A DNA stretch of 64,000 bases from Paratinospora sagittata (Eukaryota > Streptophyta > Magnoliopsida > Ranunculales > Menispermaceae). Shown here piece after piece: positions 12,098-24,631 of this stretch. Below the pieces are notes generated by a model, which was not told the DNA's origin, made no database searches, and saw only the letters and a list, made by a program, of their open reading frames with translations. Within the stretch, counting starts at the first letter, position 1, and each line of letters opens with the position of its first letter. The stretch covers positions 21,999,956 through 22,063,955 of the forward strand of contig CM069593.1 of assembly GCA_035771175.1 (NCBI GenBank), in the 5' to 3' direction. A program made the translations under genes and the position numbers.

Positions 12098-14266
12098 ATG
12101 TTGAAGCTTTTCTCCGATCTTTCCCTCTTCTTCTTCTACTTCTGCTATTTCCTGCTTTTCTCCGGCGAAATTAATATAATCACCGGTGAAGAAACAACAG
12201 ATTTCGACTTTGGCACATTAGCTCTCAGCAATCTGAAGCTTCTCGGAGATGCCCATTTGAACAGCAACATTATAAGCCTCACCCGCGATCTCCCCGTCCC
12301 GAATTCCGGCGCCGGCAGGGTTCTTTACAGCAAACCCGTCAGATTCCGGCGACCCAGTACCCGTTTTCCGGCATCCTTCTCCACGTTCTTCTCCTTCTCC
12401 GTCAACAATCTGAACCCTTCTTCTGTCGGCGGCGGACTCGCATTTCTCTTGTCCTCCGACGACAAAACCGTCGGAGACGCCGGCGGGTTTCTGGGTCTGA
12501 AAGGCTCTGATTCTGCTTTTGTTGGTGTCGAATTTGATACGTTAATGGATGTTGAATTCAACGACATTAATGGGAACCATGTGGGATTGGATCTTAACAG
12601 CTTGGTTTCTGCTCAGATTGGTGATTTGGGTGAGCTGGGAATTGAGATAAACAGTGGGAATCTCGTGAATGTTTGGATTGATTTCGACGGCCCGTCTCGA
12701 TTGTTCAATTTATCTGTTTCTTATTCGAATCTCCGGCCAGATTTTCCGTTCTTGTCGTCTCATCTCGATTTGGAACGGTTCGTGAACGATTTCATGTTCG
12801 TTGGATTCGCCGGCTCGACTCAGGGCAGCACCGAGATTCATAAAATCGAGTGGTGGAGCTTCAGCTCTTCGTTTAGCAGCCGGTTTCCGCCACCTGCGCC
12901 GCCTCCAACGGCTAGTTTTAATGGCCCTCCAACGGCTACTTTTACTGCCCCTCCAACGGTTAGTTTTACTGCCCCCCCAGCGCCGAATTCTACTACTGTT
13001 CCTTCTTCTTCTCCTTCAGAATCTGCGAAGGCTAGTGGGTCATCTCCTTCTTCTTGCCATAATCAGCTTTGTAAACGGAATCCCGGTGCCGTCGCCGGAG
13101 TTGTGACCGCCGGGGCCTTTTTTCTGGCGATTTTAGCTTGTTTTGTGATCTGGGTATTCTCCAAAAAGCCCAAATTAGTTACAAAATCAGAGCAATTATT
13201 ACCAAATGAAATCATTAAAACACCAAAAGAATTCACCTACAAAGAGCTCAAATCAGCCACAAGGAGCTTCAATTCGTCTAGGATCATAGGCCATGGCGCA
13301 TTCGGAACTGTTTACAAAGGAATTCTTCCAGAAACAGGAGCAATGATTGCTGTAAAAAGATGCAGCCACAATGGTGATCAAGGAAAAGCAGAATTTTTAT
13401 CAGAACTATCAATAATTTCAACATTAAGACACAGGAATCTTGTTAGGCTCCAAGGATGGTGCCAAGAAAAGGGGGAAATTCTTCTGGTTTACGACTTTAT
13501 GCGAAATGGGAGCCTCGATAAGGCGTTGTTCGAATGGAGAATTCCGTTACAATGGCATCTCCGGCAGAGAATTCTCGTTGGCGTCGCCTCTGCGCTTGCT
13601 TACTTGCATCAAGAATGCGAAAACCAGGTGATTCACAGAGACATTAAAACTAGTAACATTATGTTAGATGAAGATTTCAATGCTAAATTGGGTGATTTTG
13701 GATTAGCTAGACAAATTGAACATGATAAATCGCCGGACGCAACAGTTGCAGCTGGAACAATGGGGTATTTAGCACCAGAGTACTTGCTTACAGGAAGAGC
13801 TACTGAGAAAACTGATGCGTTCAGCTATGGAGCTGTGGTTCTTGAGGTGGTTTCAGGGAGAAGACCCATTGAGAAAGAGAGGCTGAGTAGTAGTAATTTG
13901 GTGGATTGGGTGTGGAGTTTGTATAGAGAAGATAGATTAATGGGAGCTGTTGATGTGAAACTTAATGGTGAATTTGATGAAGAAGAGATGAGAAAAGTGA
14001 TTTTGGTTGGATTAGCTTGTTCAAATCCTGACCCAGTTGCAAGGCCTAGTATGAGATGTGTGGTGCAGATGCTTGTGGGTGAGGCCGAGGTTCCAATTGT
14101 GCCAAGATCAAAGCCTTGTTTGAGTTTTAGTACAAGTGATTTGTTGTTGAGCTTGCAAGATAGTGTTTCTGATTGCAATGCTGCTCTGGTCACTATTTCC
14201 ACTTCTTCCTCATCTTTAGAGAACAGCTTTAATGGTGGAGGCGGCGGTGCTGGTGGTAAAAAATGA
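12098..14266 (+). CDS. L-type lectin-domain receptor kinase, clade VIII, intronless
   Basis: Plasma-membrane receptor kinase of 722 residues in a single exon, as is usual for the family. Order: signal peptide (about 1-25); legume-lectin domain opening FDFGTLALSNLKLLGDAHL and including GNHVGLDLNS and GSTQGSTEIH; a Pro/Thr-rich linker with three 24-base repeats; a transmembrane helix (about 332-354); and a Ser/Thr kinase with glycine loop GHGAFGTVYKG, ATP lysine K420 (IAVKRC), catalytic HRDIKTSN (Asp515), DFGLARQ (Asp533) and APEYL. All catalytic residues are present and it is an RD kinase. The conserved tail LLLSLQDSVSDCNAAL and close resemblance across the lectin domain point to clade VIII (LecRK-VIII.1/VIII.2 type). 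The ligand is unknown. It lies 1.1 kb downstream of ARF4 and converges with IVD. Confidence 0.93.
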   Translation: MLKLFSDLSLFFFYFCYFLLFSGEINIITGEETTDFDFGTLALSNLKLLGDAHLNSNIISLTRDLPVPNSGAGRVLYSKPVRFRRPSTRFPASFSTFFSFSVNNLNPSSVGGGLAFLLSSDDKTVGDAGGFLGLKGSDSAFVGVEFDTLMDVEFNDINGNHVGLDLNSLVSAQIGDLGELGIEINSGNLVNVWIDFDGPSRLFNLSVSYSNLRPDFPFLSSHLDLERFVNDFMFVGFAGSTQGSTEIHKIEWWSFSSSFSSRFPPPAPPPTASFNGPPTATFTAPPTVSFTAPPAPNSTTVPSSSPSESAKASGSSPSSCHNQLCKRNPGAVAGVVTAGAFFLAILACFVIWVFSKKPKLVTKSEQLLPNEIIKTPKEFTYKELKSATRSFNSSRIIGHGAFGTVYKGILPETGAMIAVKRCSHNGDQGKAEFLSELSIISTLRHRNLVRLQGWCQEKGEILLVYDFMRNGSLDKALFEWRIPLQWHLRQRILVGVASALAYLHQECENQVIHRDIKTSNIMLDEDFNAKLGDFGLARQIEHDKSPDATVAAGTMGYLAPEYLLTGRATEKTDAFSYGAVVLEVVSGRRPIEKERLSSSNLVDWVWSLYREDRLMGAVDVKLNGEFDEEEMRKVILVGLACSNPDPVARPSMRCVVQMLVGEAEVPIVPRSKPCLSFSTSDLLLSLQDSVSDCNAALVTISTSSSSLENSFNGGGGGAGGKK
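12902..12973 (+). repeat. 24-bp coding minisatellite, three copies, in the LecRK linker
   Basis: A CCTCCAACGGCTAGTTTTA-type unit starts at 12902, 12926 and 12950 (period 24). It encodes PPTASFNG, PPTATFTA and PPTVSFTA in the extracellular Pro/Thr-rich linker between lectin domain and membrane helix. The unit is in frame, so copy-number change would alter stalk length without a frameshift. Confidence 0.85.
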
Positions 14267-17031
14267 ATCTAACTGAATTATTCATGGTGATTTTATTCTA
14301 TTACCACTTATAATTTTTACATGTAAGATAGAGATGTGACAGTAATGTATTATTCATTTATTTTTGTATGTATATGATACAATAAGATAGAATCATAGAA
14401 ATATCAAAGCAACCTTTTTTTTTTCCTCCTATTGTATCCAGACGTTCTTGAGTAAGCATCTCTTCTTTTCTCTTCTGGAATGAAGTCAAGTGGTTTTCAA
14501 ACAAACAAAAATAAAGTGGAGCAAAGTTGTAAAAGGGTGGAAAAAACCTTTTCTTATTTTTATGTAATGTAATATATATAACAAATGGTAGAGATAAATG
14601 ATAAATTATTGAGCATGGGAGAAAAGGGCTGTTGGTTTCACAAGTACTTTTTTGGACAAAAGACCGGATTGGAGCAAGTTGGGGGGAGCAAGCAATCAAA
14701 AGTGACATGAACGTTACATTTACTTGACTTTTGAGTCATTCTTAAAGGAAAAGATTAGGAAAAAAAAAAATATTTTATAATCCCGAATGACAAGTAAAAT
14801 TTAAGATTATCTCGAATTATGTATAACACATTATTCAAGATAATTTAATAATTTTTAAAAATAATGTCAAAAAAAGTGTGTTACTCAATTATTATTAACA
14901 AAGAAAACCTTATTATTTTTATTTTATTTTTTTGGGAGTTCATTTTTCTTTATTTGTTTAATAACTAAAAGTTAGTGTATTAGTGAGTTATAAAAACAAA
15001 AATTATTAATATATAGATGTGGTGATAAAAAAATGCTAAAACACACGCACACGCGCATATATATATATACTCAATGCCCATACTTATGGATTCTCTTGCA
15101 GGAGGCTTAATTTACAGGTCAGGAATCTGTCAATTTCAATAATACAGAAAACTTTCCTTTCCTTGAGCGGCTTCACAAAATTCCTTTTTATGAATGAAAA
15201 GATGTATTATGTATCACGTCATTTAAAAAATATATTTTTTTCCTATATATATATATATATTGATAAATCTTGTATGATATATATAGGAAAGATTTAGTTT
15301 AAAACAAGGAATTTATTAGTTAAGGTGTTGAAGAAAAAGCTGGTGTTCACTGGCATCTGACACCATCCAAAAGTGAGGTATAACCCACTTCATTAATAAG
15401 ACAAATTAGTAAAGAGATTCCTTTATGTTTTATAGAACTGAAAATTAAAACTTTGTCTTCTCACTTTTGGGATTAGCCATCAACACGGAGATTTAATAAA
15501 GGTAATATTATAAAGATATACTTTTTTTTACACAAATTTTTAATATTATAAGTGAAAGTTATTAAATTATCTTAAATAATACGATAATATCTTAAATTAC
15601 GTAATTAATGTGTGATATGAAGTTCTATCGCATAATTTGAGATAATCTAATTACTCTCACTTACAATATATAAAATATGTTTAAAAAAATTATTTATTTA
15701 TTTATTTATTTATTAATTGTAACATTTTGATATTTATTTGATATTAGCCATTAAGACCCTATTTGTTAAAACTTTTTTAAAGTGCTTTTAGAGCAAAGCA
15801 TTTTTAAAAGAGTTTGGCAATTTATGCTTCTAAAAATAACAATTTTATGCTTTAAGAAAAGCTGGGTAAAACCAACATTTTCTAAAAACGCTTTTTATAG
15901 AAATATTTATTAAAATGTGCTTTTACCAAAGGGAGCCTAAGTTGATTTGAAGTCAGCCTATTTTCTTTTCTTAAAGTTTGTTTGATGTTATGGAAAGTTT
16001 CTGTTTTTGAGTAAACAAAGCAAGAGTTTATGGATCTATATTCAATCCACACCTCTAACAATAATAATAATAATAATAATAAGTTTATGGCATGTAAAAA
16101 TAGTGACTTTTTTAAGTTTTTGAGGGACAATTATTTAATTTATTCTATTTTGTGACTTTTTCTCTATGGCCTGCCAAGACCGATATTGACATTTAATCAT
16201 TTTCACAAAACAATTGATCTTGTTTTTGGATTGCCACCAACTTATTTCCAGATATATGGGCCAACCAAATCCATAATATTTAAAAAAAAAATTCCTTATT
16301 TTTTATTGGTGAATGATATTATCATCATTTCACTATTTAATTTGAGCAAATGCAAAGATTATATTTGCTAAATTGCAAACCTAGACCACCTTACTTGCTC
16401 TATTTTATTTATTTTGGTGTCTAACACGGTGTCCCTACCCTTCGGACGAAATTAATTCGCGTTCAAGCACTGTAAGGACATTAGTAATGAAGTACGAGTT
16501 TTAATCTTAAAACTTTCACCCCTCAACCACTTTTAATACAGACTCTCGATCATCTGTGTTACACCTAAGTAGACGCGACTAAAGTGACAAAAATTTTAAT
16601 CTTAAGACCTTCACCTTTCAACTACCTTTAACACATGCTCCCAAACATACATTAAATTTAAAATTAAATTAAATTAAATTAAATTAAATTTGCCATTACA
16701 TGTCACGGGCAGCAAGCATACATCCAATAAATGCCTTCAACTGAGTATTTGGGAATCTTGAGCTCTACTCCCAAGAGAAAGACTAAGAGGAAGAGAAAAG
16801 AACACTTAAATTATTATTATTACTATTATTATTATTTCTTTGTTTAAATCAATGACTAGTCGACTCCACGACTAGTTGAGTTGACTCAGAAGACATAAGT
16901 GCACTGACAAGGCACACTTCTAACACCAACCTTAAGTACACCGAGTCAACTCGTTTTCAAAGGTTTCAATTAGTTGGATGGGCCTGAGATCATTTGTGAG
17001 AGCAACTGGAAGGAGGCCAAGATGAAACTTC
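14267..17031. other. Intergenic region between convergent LecRK and IVD
   Basis: No gene is supported in these 2.8 kb. It holds simple repeats (a TTTA run near 15690-15713, an ATA/ATT run near 16060-16080, AAATT pentamers near 16657-16690), a MITE-like element near 15757-15930, and two diverged direct copies near 16495-16550 and 16590-16650 that both start TTTTAATCTTAA and continue with CTTTCACC/CTTCACCTTTCAAC. The frames present are short and unconvincing. Confidence 0.5.
15757..15930. mobile_element. MITE-like element, probably hAT-type
   Basis: The left end reads CCCTATTTGTTAAAAC... followed by AAAGTGCTTTTAGAGCAAAG. The right end, read in reverse complement, gives GGCTCCCTTTGGTAAAAGCACATTTT. 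The ends are imperfect inverted repeats, with the GTGCTTTTA-type interior common in small non-autonomous elements of dicots. No clear target duplication was found, so boundaries are approximate. Confidence 0.45.
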
Positions 17032-20000
17032 TTACTGTTCCTTGAAGAGCTCGCGACCAATAATAATTCTTCTGATCTCACTGGTCCCTGCTCCAATCTC
17101 AAAAAGTTTCGCGTCCCGAAGAAGACGACCCGTTGGATACTCGTTCACATACCCATTTCCTCCAAGACATTGGATGGCCTGCCAGAACAAAAAGAAACTA
17201 AGTATGAATTCAAACTGATCACAACTTGGTGTCCAGAAGCCCTTTCATGCAAGAAAATGTCATAAGTTAATTTCTAATGATAAAGCGCATTTGGCAAGAC
17301 TGCCTAGTCTCTCATGAAATCTTCTTGAATTTGATAGAAACACTTCCAACTAGAAAATTTAGAGAAGTACCCTTTTATGCCAATTCTAGAACCATTTTCA
17401 TGACAGAAGGAACATATTAATAATATGAGAGATTGGCTTTGTAAAATATAATGCACTGAAAGAAATTCAGGAAGCTATGTAAATTCACCTGTAGAGCGAC
17501 TTGGGTGGCTCTTTCAGCCGCAAAAAGTATCACTCCAGCGCAATCCTGAAGTTCAGAGATTCATATTACTTTCAACACCTAAGCATCCAAGAAGACAAAT
17601 AATTCCCCACCAAAACTTGTAAAAAAAAAAGATGTTTTATCGTGCCATGTTCCTCCCGTCAAAAGGGGAAGGGACTGGGTCTAGGGCACCCATGAGGTGA
17701 ACCCAAAGGATGGACTGCCAAAGGTATTGATGTCCTATCGATAATTATGAGGATCTTCTAGCTTTAAATTTGATGTATCAGGTAGTTTAGATCAGATGAA
17801 GTATGCAAGAGAAAAATTTTCAAAAAAGCTATATAAACGGCATGGACACCCTATTGTTACTATTGTGTATAGGGCATCTGCAACTATGATGCCCTTAGAA
17901 GACAGTCCTTTACAGTCGAAGAGATGGGTCCCCCAGGATTATATTTTTGCAAACATAACAAAGGAAGGATATTAATGAGCACCTTTCGATCTACTTTCCC
18001 ACTGTCACAATCCCTTGCAACAGAGTAGACAAATGATCTGCAATGATAGAAGTTAAGGTTCTGTCAAATAAAAATCAAAAGCTAAGACAAAAAAGCTATG
18101 AAATCAAAAGTTTTTACCTTGAAGACTGTAAGGAAGTATACATATCAGCTACTTTACCCTGTATTTGCAAGCCAGATAAGGAGATTTAGTTATAAAAGAA
18201 AGACTGATGGTCACAATTGTAATAGCTAGTAAGGCAACATGAGGTGTTGCTTGGTAGCCATATATGAACCTGTATTAACTGAAATTCTCCAATTGGTCGA
18301 CCAAATTGTTCTCGTTGTCGAATGTAAGGAAGAACGGCGTCAAGGCTTGCTTGCATAAGGCCGAGAGGACCAGCTGCCAAAACAAGCCTTTCCAAGTCCA
18401 ACCCTGACATCATCACATAAATCCCTGAAAGAAATAATAGTTGTCTAATCAATAAACTTGGAGAAGTTGTTAGGATTCATTAATGATCACAAAATACATA
18501 TTGATGGGTTAAAATTACGGATGCAAGACAAGGGCATTAGGGATATCAAAAGGATACTGCATGAATAGCAACAGGATTCAATGATATGATGGTAGTATGT
18601 TTTCTTTTTCTTTAAGTACAAAATGATAGCTAACTAAACAAAATAGTATTTCATTCTCTACCCGGCTGTTTTGCATCAATACTCTGGATACTGAAACCAA
18701 GATAAATTTATCCTTCTGAGTAATTGTTACTTCATTAACTACAGATCTGGTGAACTCCAGGATACATACCTTTCCCTTCCTGACCAAGAATATTTTCTTC
18801 CGGAACAAAGCAATTCTCAAAAACAAGCTCGCACCTATATAATTGCAGAGCAGAAAAACATCAGCTATGGTCACTTCAAAGATAAAATGAAGAACAGCTT
18901 ACAGATCATTATGAGTGAGTATGGAGGACATACGTATCACTTCCTCGCATCCCTAGTTTATCCAGTTTTTGGGCAGTACTGAAGCTGAAAGAAAATTGCA
19001 GAGAAAGAAAAAAAAAACAACATAAAAATACACAAGGATGCTTTAGTTGGCAATCAACAAACTTTTTGACAATTTTGGCTAGTGACAATTTCTCATGTTA
19101 TTAGTCCTTTTTTTTAGTTTTTCCATATTCCTTATTAGGGCTTCCTATCATTTTCACTTAACATTTTTTATGAGAATAGTGTAGCATGCAAGAATCCAAG
19201 GTTGTTCAAGGAAAAACTGAAATTAGGATTCTCACTTGAAAGCTCTATGTGAGACTAGCAATTGTTGTTGTTCAATACCCGTATTACAATAATGGTTCAC
19301 AATTATCAAACAGCATTCTGTAGTGTATATCACTTCAGCATATATTGGAATAAATGCCAGACAAGCTAATATGACTCTGTGACTCAAACTATTGCACCAA
19401 GGCTCCCTGTCAAACAAGCTAATATGACGTTTAACAAAAAACATCTAATAAGATGGATCTTTTTGTTTATGCAGAAATTGACCAAAAAGCTGATGAAAAG
19501 TCTCAAAATTAGTGATAGCATAGGGCAGTGGAAGATCCAACAGGTAATACTCATAGTTGGAAGGGTCATCTGATACTTGAATATTTTTCAACCTATGTAC
19601 GACATTATATCTTGTTTTCTAACAATTTTCATAGCCAAACACTGACCGGTAGACAATTAGTAGACACATGCCCCAACACTTTATATAGGATTAGTGCGAA
19701 AAATAGTCGATATGTCTGCAAGTTCTGTCAGAAACTGACAAAAGTCCATGTCATTGATATAAGGACTTGAATAAAACTTATCAACAACATGCAGTACTAC
19801 ACTAGACAAGTGAAAAACATTATTAGCTTCTAGTGCCATCTGCCCTACCTTAATATGAGTCAACTGGAACAGGAATAGATGTAAATAATTACCCTGGCAT
19901 GCCCTTTTCAACAATAAATGCTGTGATTCCTTTAGATACAGCTGCAATGTCTGTTTTCACATAGACAACCTGAACTAAGGCAACATGTCAGTGACAATCC

Positions 20001-23000
20001 AATTATGAAGCAGAAATACCTTCTTGATCAACTATAGCTGACACGAGAGTTGAGAGAAAAAAACAGTAAATGCAGTACTCTAAAAACTAGACAGGACAGA
20101 ACAGCAAGGCAAATGCCAAACACCAGCTCAGTTCAAACCACATAGTACTCTTATTAAAAAGCAGTTCTAGATAACTAAAACCAATACCAATCAAAGCTAA
20201 AAAGGCTAAACATTCAAAGTGGATAGTTAAACCAGTTACATGGTCCACTTTATAGTATCTCTGTAACAAATTTACAAATAAAAATTATAAAGATGTCACG
20301 GCCAATCAGTTAACTAGGTTCGTGCTAAGGTTTGAATGGAATGTATAGGAAAGAGTATAGGGAAAAAAAGATGAAGAGAAGAAAAGGAAAATTTGGGTAT
20401 AATGTTGGTCAATTTTGCTCTTATTTTAATTGTATCTATTCTACTAGAAACTTAGCTTATTATTAACCATACTAGGTTGTAGACCATGCTGCTTCATTGT
20501 CGCATAAAGGCTCATGACTATATGCTTCCAATTCTCATATTAAGATACGCTTAGTACCCACATACGCCCATGAACTATTAATTGGAATTTAACCTCTATA
20601 CTGGATCTAGAACCCATGAACTCTTATTTATTTCCCACATATTATGCATAAAATAAATATCACATTAATAAGATATTTGCTGTCAAATGAAAGAAAAAGG
20701 TGGATACCCATCCTAACTAGCCTCTGACATCTCCTGCATATCTACAAAAACTGCTCATCAAGAATCTCACTAGGCTTATGGTTTAGATCAGTAGGTGCAG
20801 TTTATCTCACAACTGATCATGCCCATTTGTTGAAACAAGGGTAGTATATTTTGCTAAGAAATGGAAAACATATTACAAGCTTTCAAGAAAAAAAGTGGTC
20901 AGATACGCAGGTGTACTCTTCACGAACATCAAAAGATTCCAATGCATATCATCCATAGTTGAATTTCTTTACTCTAGGATGGAACATTGTAGAATTATCA
21001 TACAGTGGATCACATGACTAGCTAGGATTGAGTGCTACTCTGCACTCATCAAATTGAGATACCTGAAGGATCTCCAATTTGTGGAAACTAGTAGATCTGT
21101 AAAAGTAAAGGTAACTTAAGTAATAAGAGATTCTTCTCTCCCAAGAAGAATTAAATGTCTAGCAAGAACCTTCATATCTTAACGCTGTACTAGATAGGTG
21201 GAGTTGATCACAAAATTAAATTATTGGACAGAAAGATGGATATCCCAAATGATAGCAGAAGAAAACTAAAATGTCCTAAATGGGAAAGGGTGGCAGAAGA
21301 GCTGAATAGCCAAGTCATTAAATTTACACAAGGCCCATTATTTGCAAGCCCAAGACATCAACTCAACTTTTGTAACTTTGTGTCCAATTCACCATGTTTT
21401 CTCCATTTGAAAAGACTAGCAAGTGTTTCAAATCTGTCATTCTCTTTTTTTGTAGCTTTTATATGCAATCAGTTATGAATACTAAGCCACAATTATCTAG
21501 TTTTATTTCAGTACTTAGTAGTCAACAGATACCTAACATCACTACATTATTTTTATAACCTAATAATGGTCCTAAAGGTAAACAACTAGAGTCTAGAAAT
21601 GAATCAATTATATTTAAAAGAAAGCTACGCAGATCATAAACAAATATCAATCTCATGCATTTCCAAATAAAGAATAGTTTCCAGTAAAGTACCAATGTTT
21701 GAGCAACTGGACCATTGGTACACCACATCTTGTTCCCATTTATAACATAGCCGCCACTTACACTATCAGCTTTGCATTTCATGCTAACAACATCAGAACC
21801 AGCTGATCATAAGACAAACAAATTATAAATAATATGTAAGCATGGATAGGACTGGTAAAAATACATGCTGGATCAGAATGTGAAACTAAAGCTGAGCATG
21901 AATTCCATTAAGTTACCATTGGGTTCACTCATGGCCAAAGCTCCAACGTGCTCCCCGCTCACTAACTTCACATAAATGCATAAGAACATCCAAAGTAAAT
22001 ATCAATGACAAGATCTACCACTAATAACTAGAGTCTAGATGCTTCGAGAAATGCAAAAAATTAGGGACAATTCCGTCTTGGACCAATGAAATTTACAACA
22101 AATGCAATCGATTGATGTTTCTTAATAGGTATCAGTACATCGAGCAAGGTGCGAACTAGCAAGGCTGCATAAGATAAGATGGTTTAGCTATAGTCTAGCT
22201 ACTTCCCGAAGTTTGTGTTAGCAGATCAATTATGGGCAGATACCTCAAAATTCATGACACAAAGTTCTGCTTTCACTTCATGGTCAAGAAAAGAATGAGA
22301 GAGAGAGAGAAATGAAGAAAAAAAAGAAAGAAAGAAAGCTGCTACTTTATGGTCTCAATTTGTTAATATTCTTAGTTTAAATGTGTAATTTCTATAAAGG
22401 TCCTTGGGTAATTGTGAACACAGAGAGATATGGGTGTAAACCTTCGGTAAATACTTTTGCTTTTGAGCAAGGCTCCCATGTCGCACCTACAAAACCAGGT
22501 AAATTGTTTGTTTTAGAAAACACATTAATACTTAGAATGGCTTAAATAAGAGTGACCGGGATTACCAATTGATTAATGCATAGGTTTGAATGGGCACCAT
22601 AAGAAAGACCAACTGATCCAGAAGCACGACTAATTTCTTCCATTGCTATGCAATGGTACAAGTAACCAAGACCAAGGCCGCCGTACTCCTCTACAAGAAA
22701 ACAGTGCATGAAATTCTTTAAAGCTTAAAGCAACTTAAGGAAAATATTTGAAATGAAATGAAACATACATCAAATAAAGAGACCTGACAGAAAATTGCTA
22801 AAAGGAGAAAGAAACAAAAGCAATTTATTGATATTTAGATTCACTTACCAGTTTATAAGAGTACTTCACACTCAAGAAAGTACTTTTAGCACAGAAAAAA
22901 TGACATACTAATGATTTGTTTCAATTTTTAATTGGAGACAAAGAAAATATCAATTTTATATACCAACATGTGGAGCATCAAATACTCAAGAACAACTCAA

Positions 23001-24358
23001 AATTTGAAAGTCACAACAAAACAATCGTCAGTCATGAACTCATGATATTCGTAGTCCATTCAAAAAACTATTTCATTTAGTAAAAAGAATGATTGAGATC
23101 ATAACCTAAAATGTGGGATCTGGACAGAAGTCGGCAAATTAAGTGCTGTCCTCACCTCATAACAAGATCAATGTGAGGCTTATGAGCTATGTAATCTACA
23201 TGTTCTACAAATACTGGAACTTACTGTTGTACATATATCTTTCATGGAATGTTTTTTTGTAAAATCAAAGGAAACCAAAAATAAAAACTCATAATAGAAT
23301 CAAAGTTTCATTCGTAGTTCTTCTATGGTATAGAGCTATACCTGGTACAGTGACGCCATGGAGATTGAAATCCCCCATGAGTTTCCACAAGTTAACCTCC
23401 TAGAAAAGCAAAATGAAAATTTAGATTCCGTAAACCAAAAACTTTTACGGAGGAAATGTTTGAGACGACCTGTGGAAAATGGTTTGTCACATCAATCTTT
23501 GACGCATGGGGTGCAATGTTTTCTTGTGCAAATTGTGCAACACTTTCTTTAAACTGTTAAGTATCATCCAGTAAAAACAACAAATATCAGAAAACATTCA
23601 TAGATTAAAAGAATTCTCACAAAAATCTGAAATGTTAGAATTGTCCCCAACTAGATGACTGATAATAACAATGACAGAACTTGAAACCAATTAGAATAGT
23701 ATATAACATTAAGATAACACCAGTAGAAACTAAAAGATAACTCTTGGTATTCTTTCCCATTTTTTTACTCCTATACCAACAAGAATTGGAGGGCGTGGTG
23801 CTGGTGACTCATTCTATATCTAGAGCTGAATATTTGAGAATAAACATTATATAACTCATATTCGAAACAACAGCAAATGCAAATAATAATAGTGCCAAAC
23901 AGACAAATAAAAAAACTTATTTTTCCATAAACGCTCTCAGTTCTGTACAAATAAGTTCACCAAATGAAGCGAAAGGTGCTTCAAACATAAACGGAATTCC
24001 CATGAAAGATACTGAAAAGCTTTATTGCCAGGTAAATCCATCCTATAAACAATACACCAATTTCTTCCAAAAATAAAAACAATAGATTGAATAAATTTAA
24101 TCCCTCAAACCCTTATTAGTTGGACACTTGGACTCAGAATAACAACCCACCACAATACCAAAATCATCAAATCTCCCAACCCAAAAAGGCTTTAAATCCA
24201 ATAAGTAAAGCACTGCAAATGGAACCCAACTCAAAAATTTTATTAAGTACCTGAATCTGGGTATCATCGAAAAGTAGGGAAGTTGAGAAAAAAGCCTGTT
24301 GTCTTTGCTTTCGGAGAAGATGGGCACAAAGAGACCTCACCGCTGATAATCTCTGCAT
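17032..24358 (-). CDS. IVD: Isovaleryl-CoA dehydrogenase, mitochondrial, 15 exons
   Basis: FAD-dependent acyl-CoA dehydrogenase of leucine catabolism. It oxidises isovaleryl-CoA to 3-methylcrotonyl-CoA in the mitochondrial matrix and passes electrons to ETF. In plants it also handles other branched substrates during carbon starvation. Exons, first to last: 24251-24358, 23470-23553, 23342-23399, 22566-22690, 22442-22486, 21917-21965, 21693-21802, 19893-19969, 18934-18984, 18770-18834, 18270-18424, 18118-18158, 17983-18037, 17489-17545, 17032-17178. They total 1227 nt, 408 residues, the usual plant length. The Arg/Ser-rich N-terminus looks like a mitochondrial presequence. Motifs seen: [38 protein letters not shown], and [15 protein letters not shown] with Glu269, the IVD-type catalytic base position, ending [18 protein letters not shown]. 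The start is ATG 24358; a TTG five codons upstream is not needed. Confidence 0.96.
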
Positions 24359-24449
24359 CTTTGAGAAACTCAACTTCTGATAGAAAATTTACCAGAAAAT
24401 CTAAGTAACTGGGAAGAACAAGAACCAAAGAAGGGTGTGTCAGATTAAA

Positions 24450-24503
24450 ACCTGAAATATTGTCAAAAAGAGAAACACCTGAAATATTGTCAAAAAGATT
24501 ACT
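24450..24503. repeat. 27-bp direct duplication upstream of IVD
   Basis: ACCTGAAATATTGTCAAAAA occurs at 24450 and again at 24477 (period 27). It is about 95 bases upstream of the IVD start codon on the minus strand, so it falls in the IVD promoter or leader. Confidence 0.8.
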
Positions 24504-24631
24504 CTTTTTATTTAGGTAATGTTACTTATACTTTTTTTAGGAGTGGTTAGATTCTCCTGAATCCAATCCAACCACTTTTATTTATAATATAAAAAATATA
24601 TATCAAAAAAGTATGTCATCAAATTATTATT

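Noticed and set aside
13825..14202. 125-codon ORF antisense to the LecRK kinase domain
   Set aside because: It is a shadow of a strongly conserved kinase coding sequence on the other strand.
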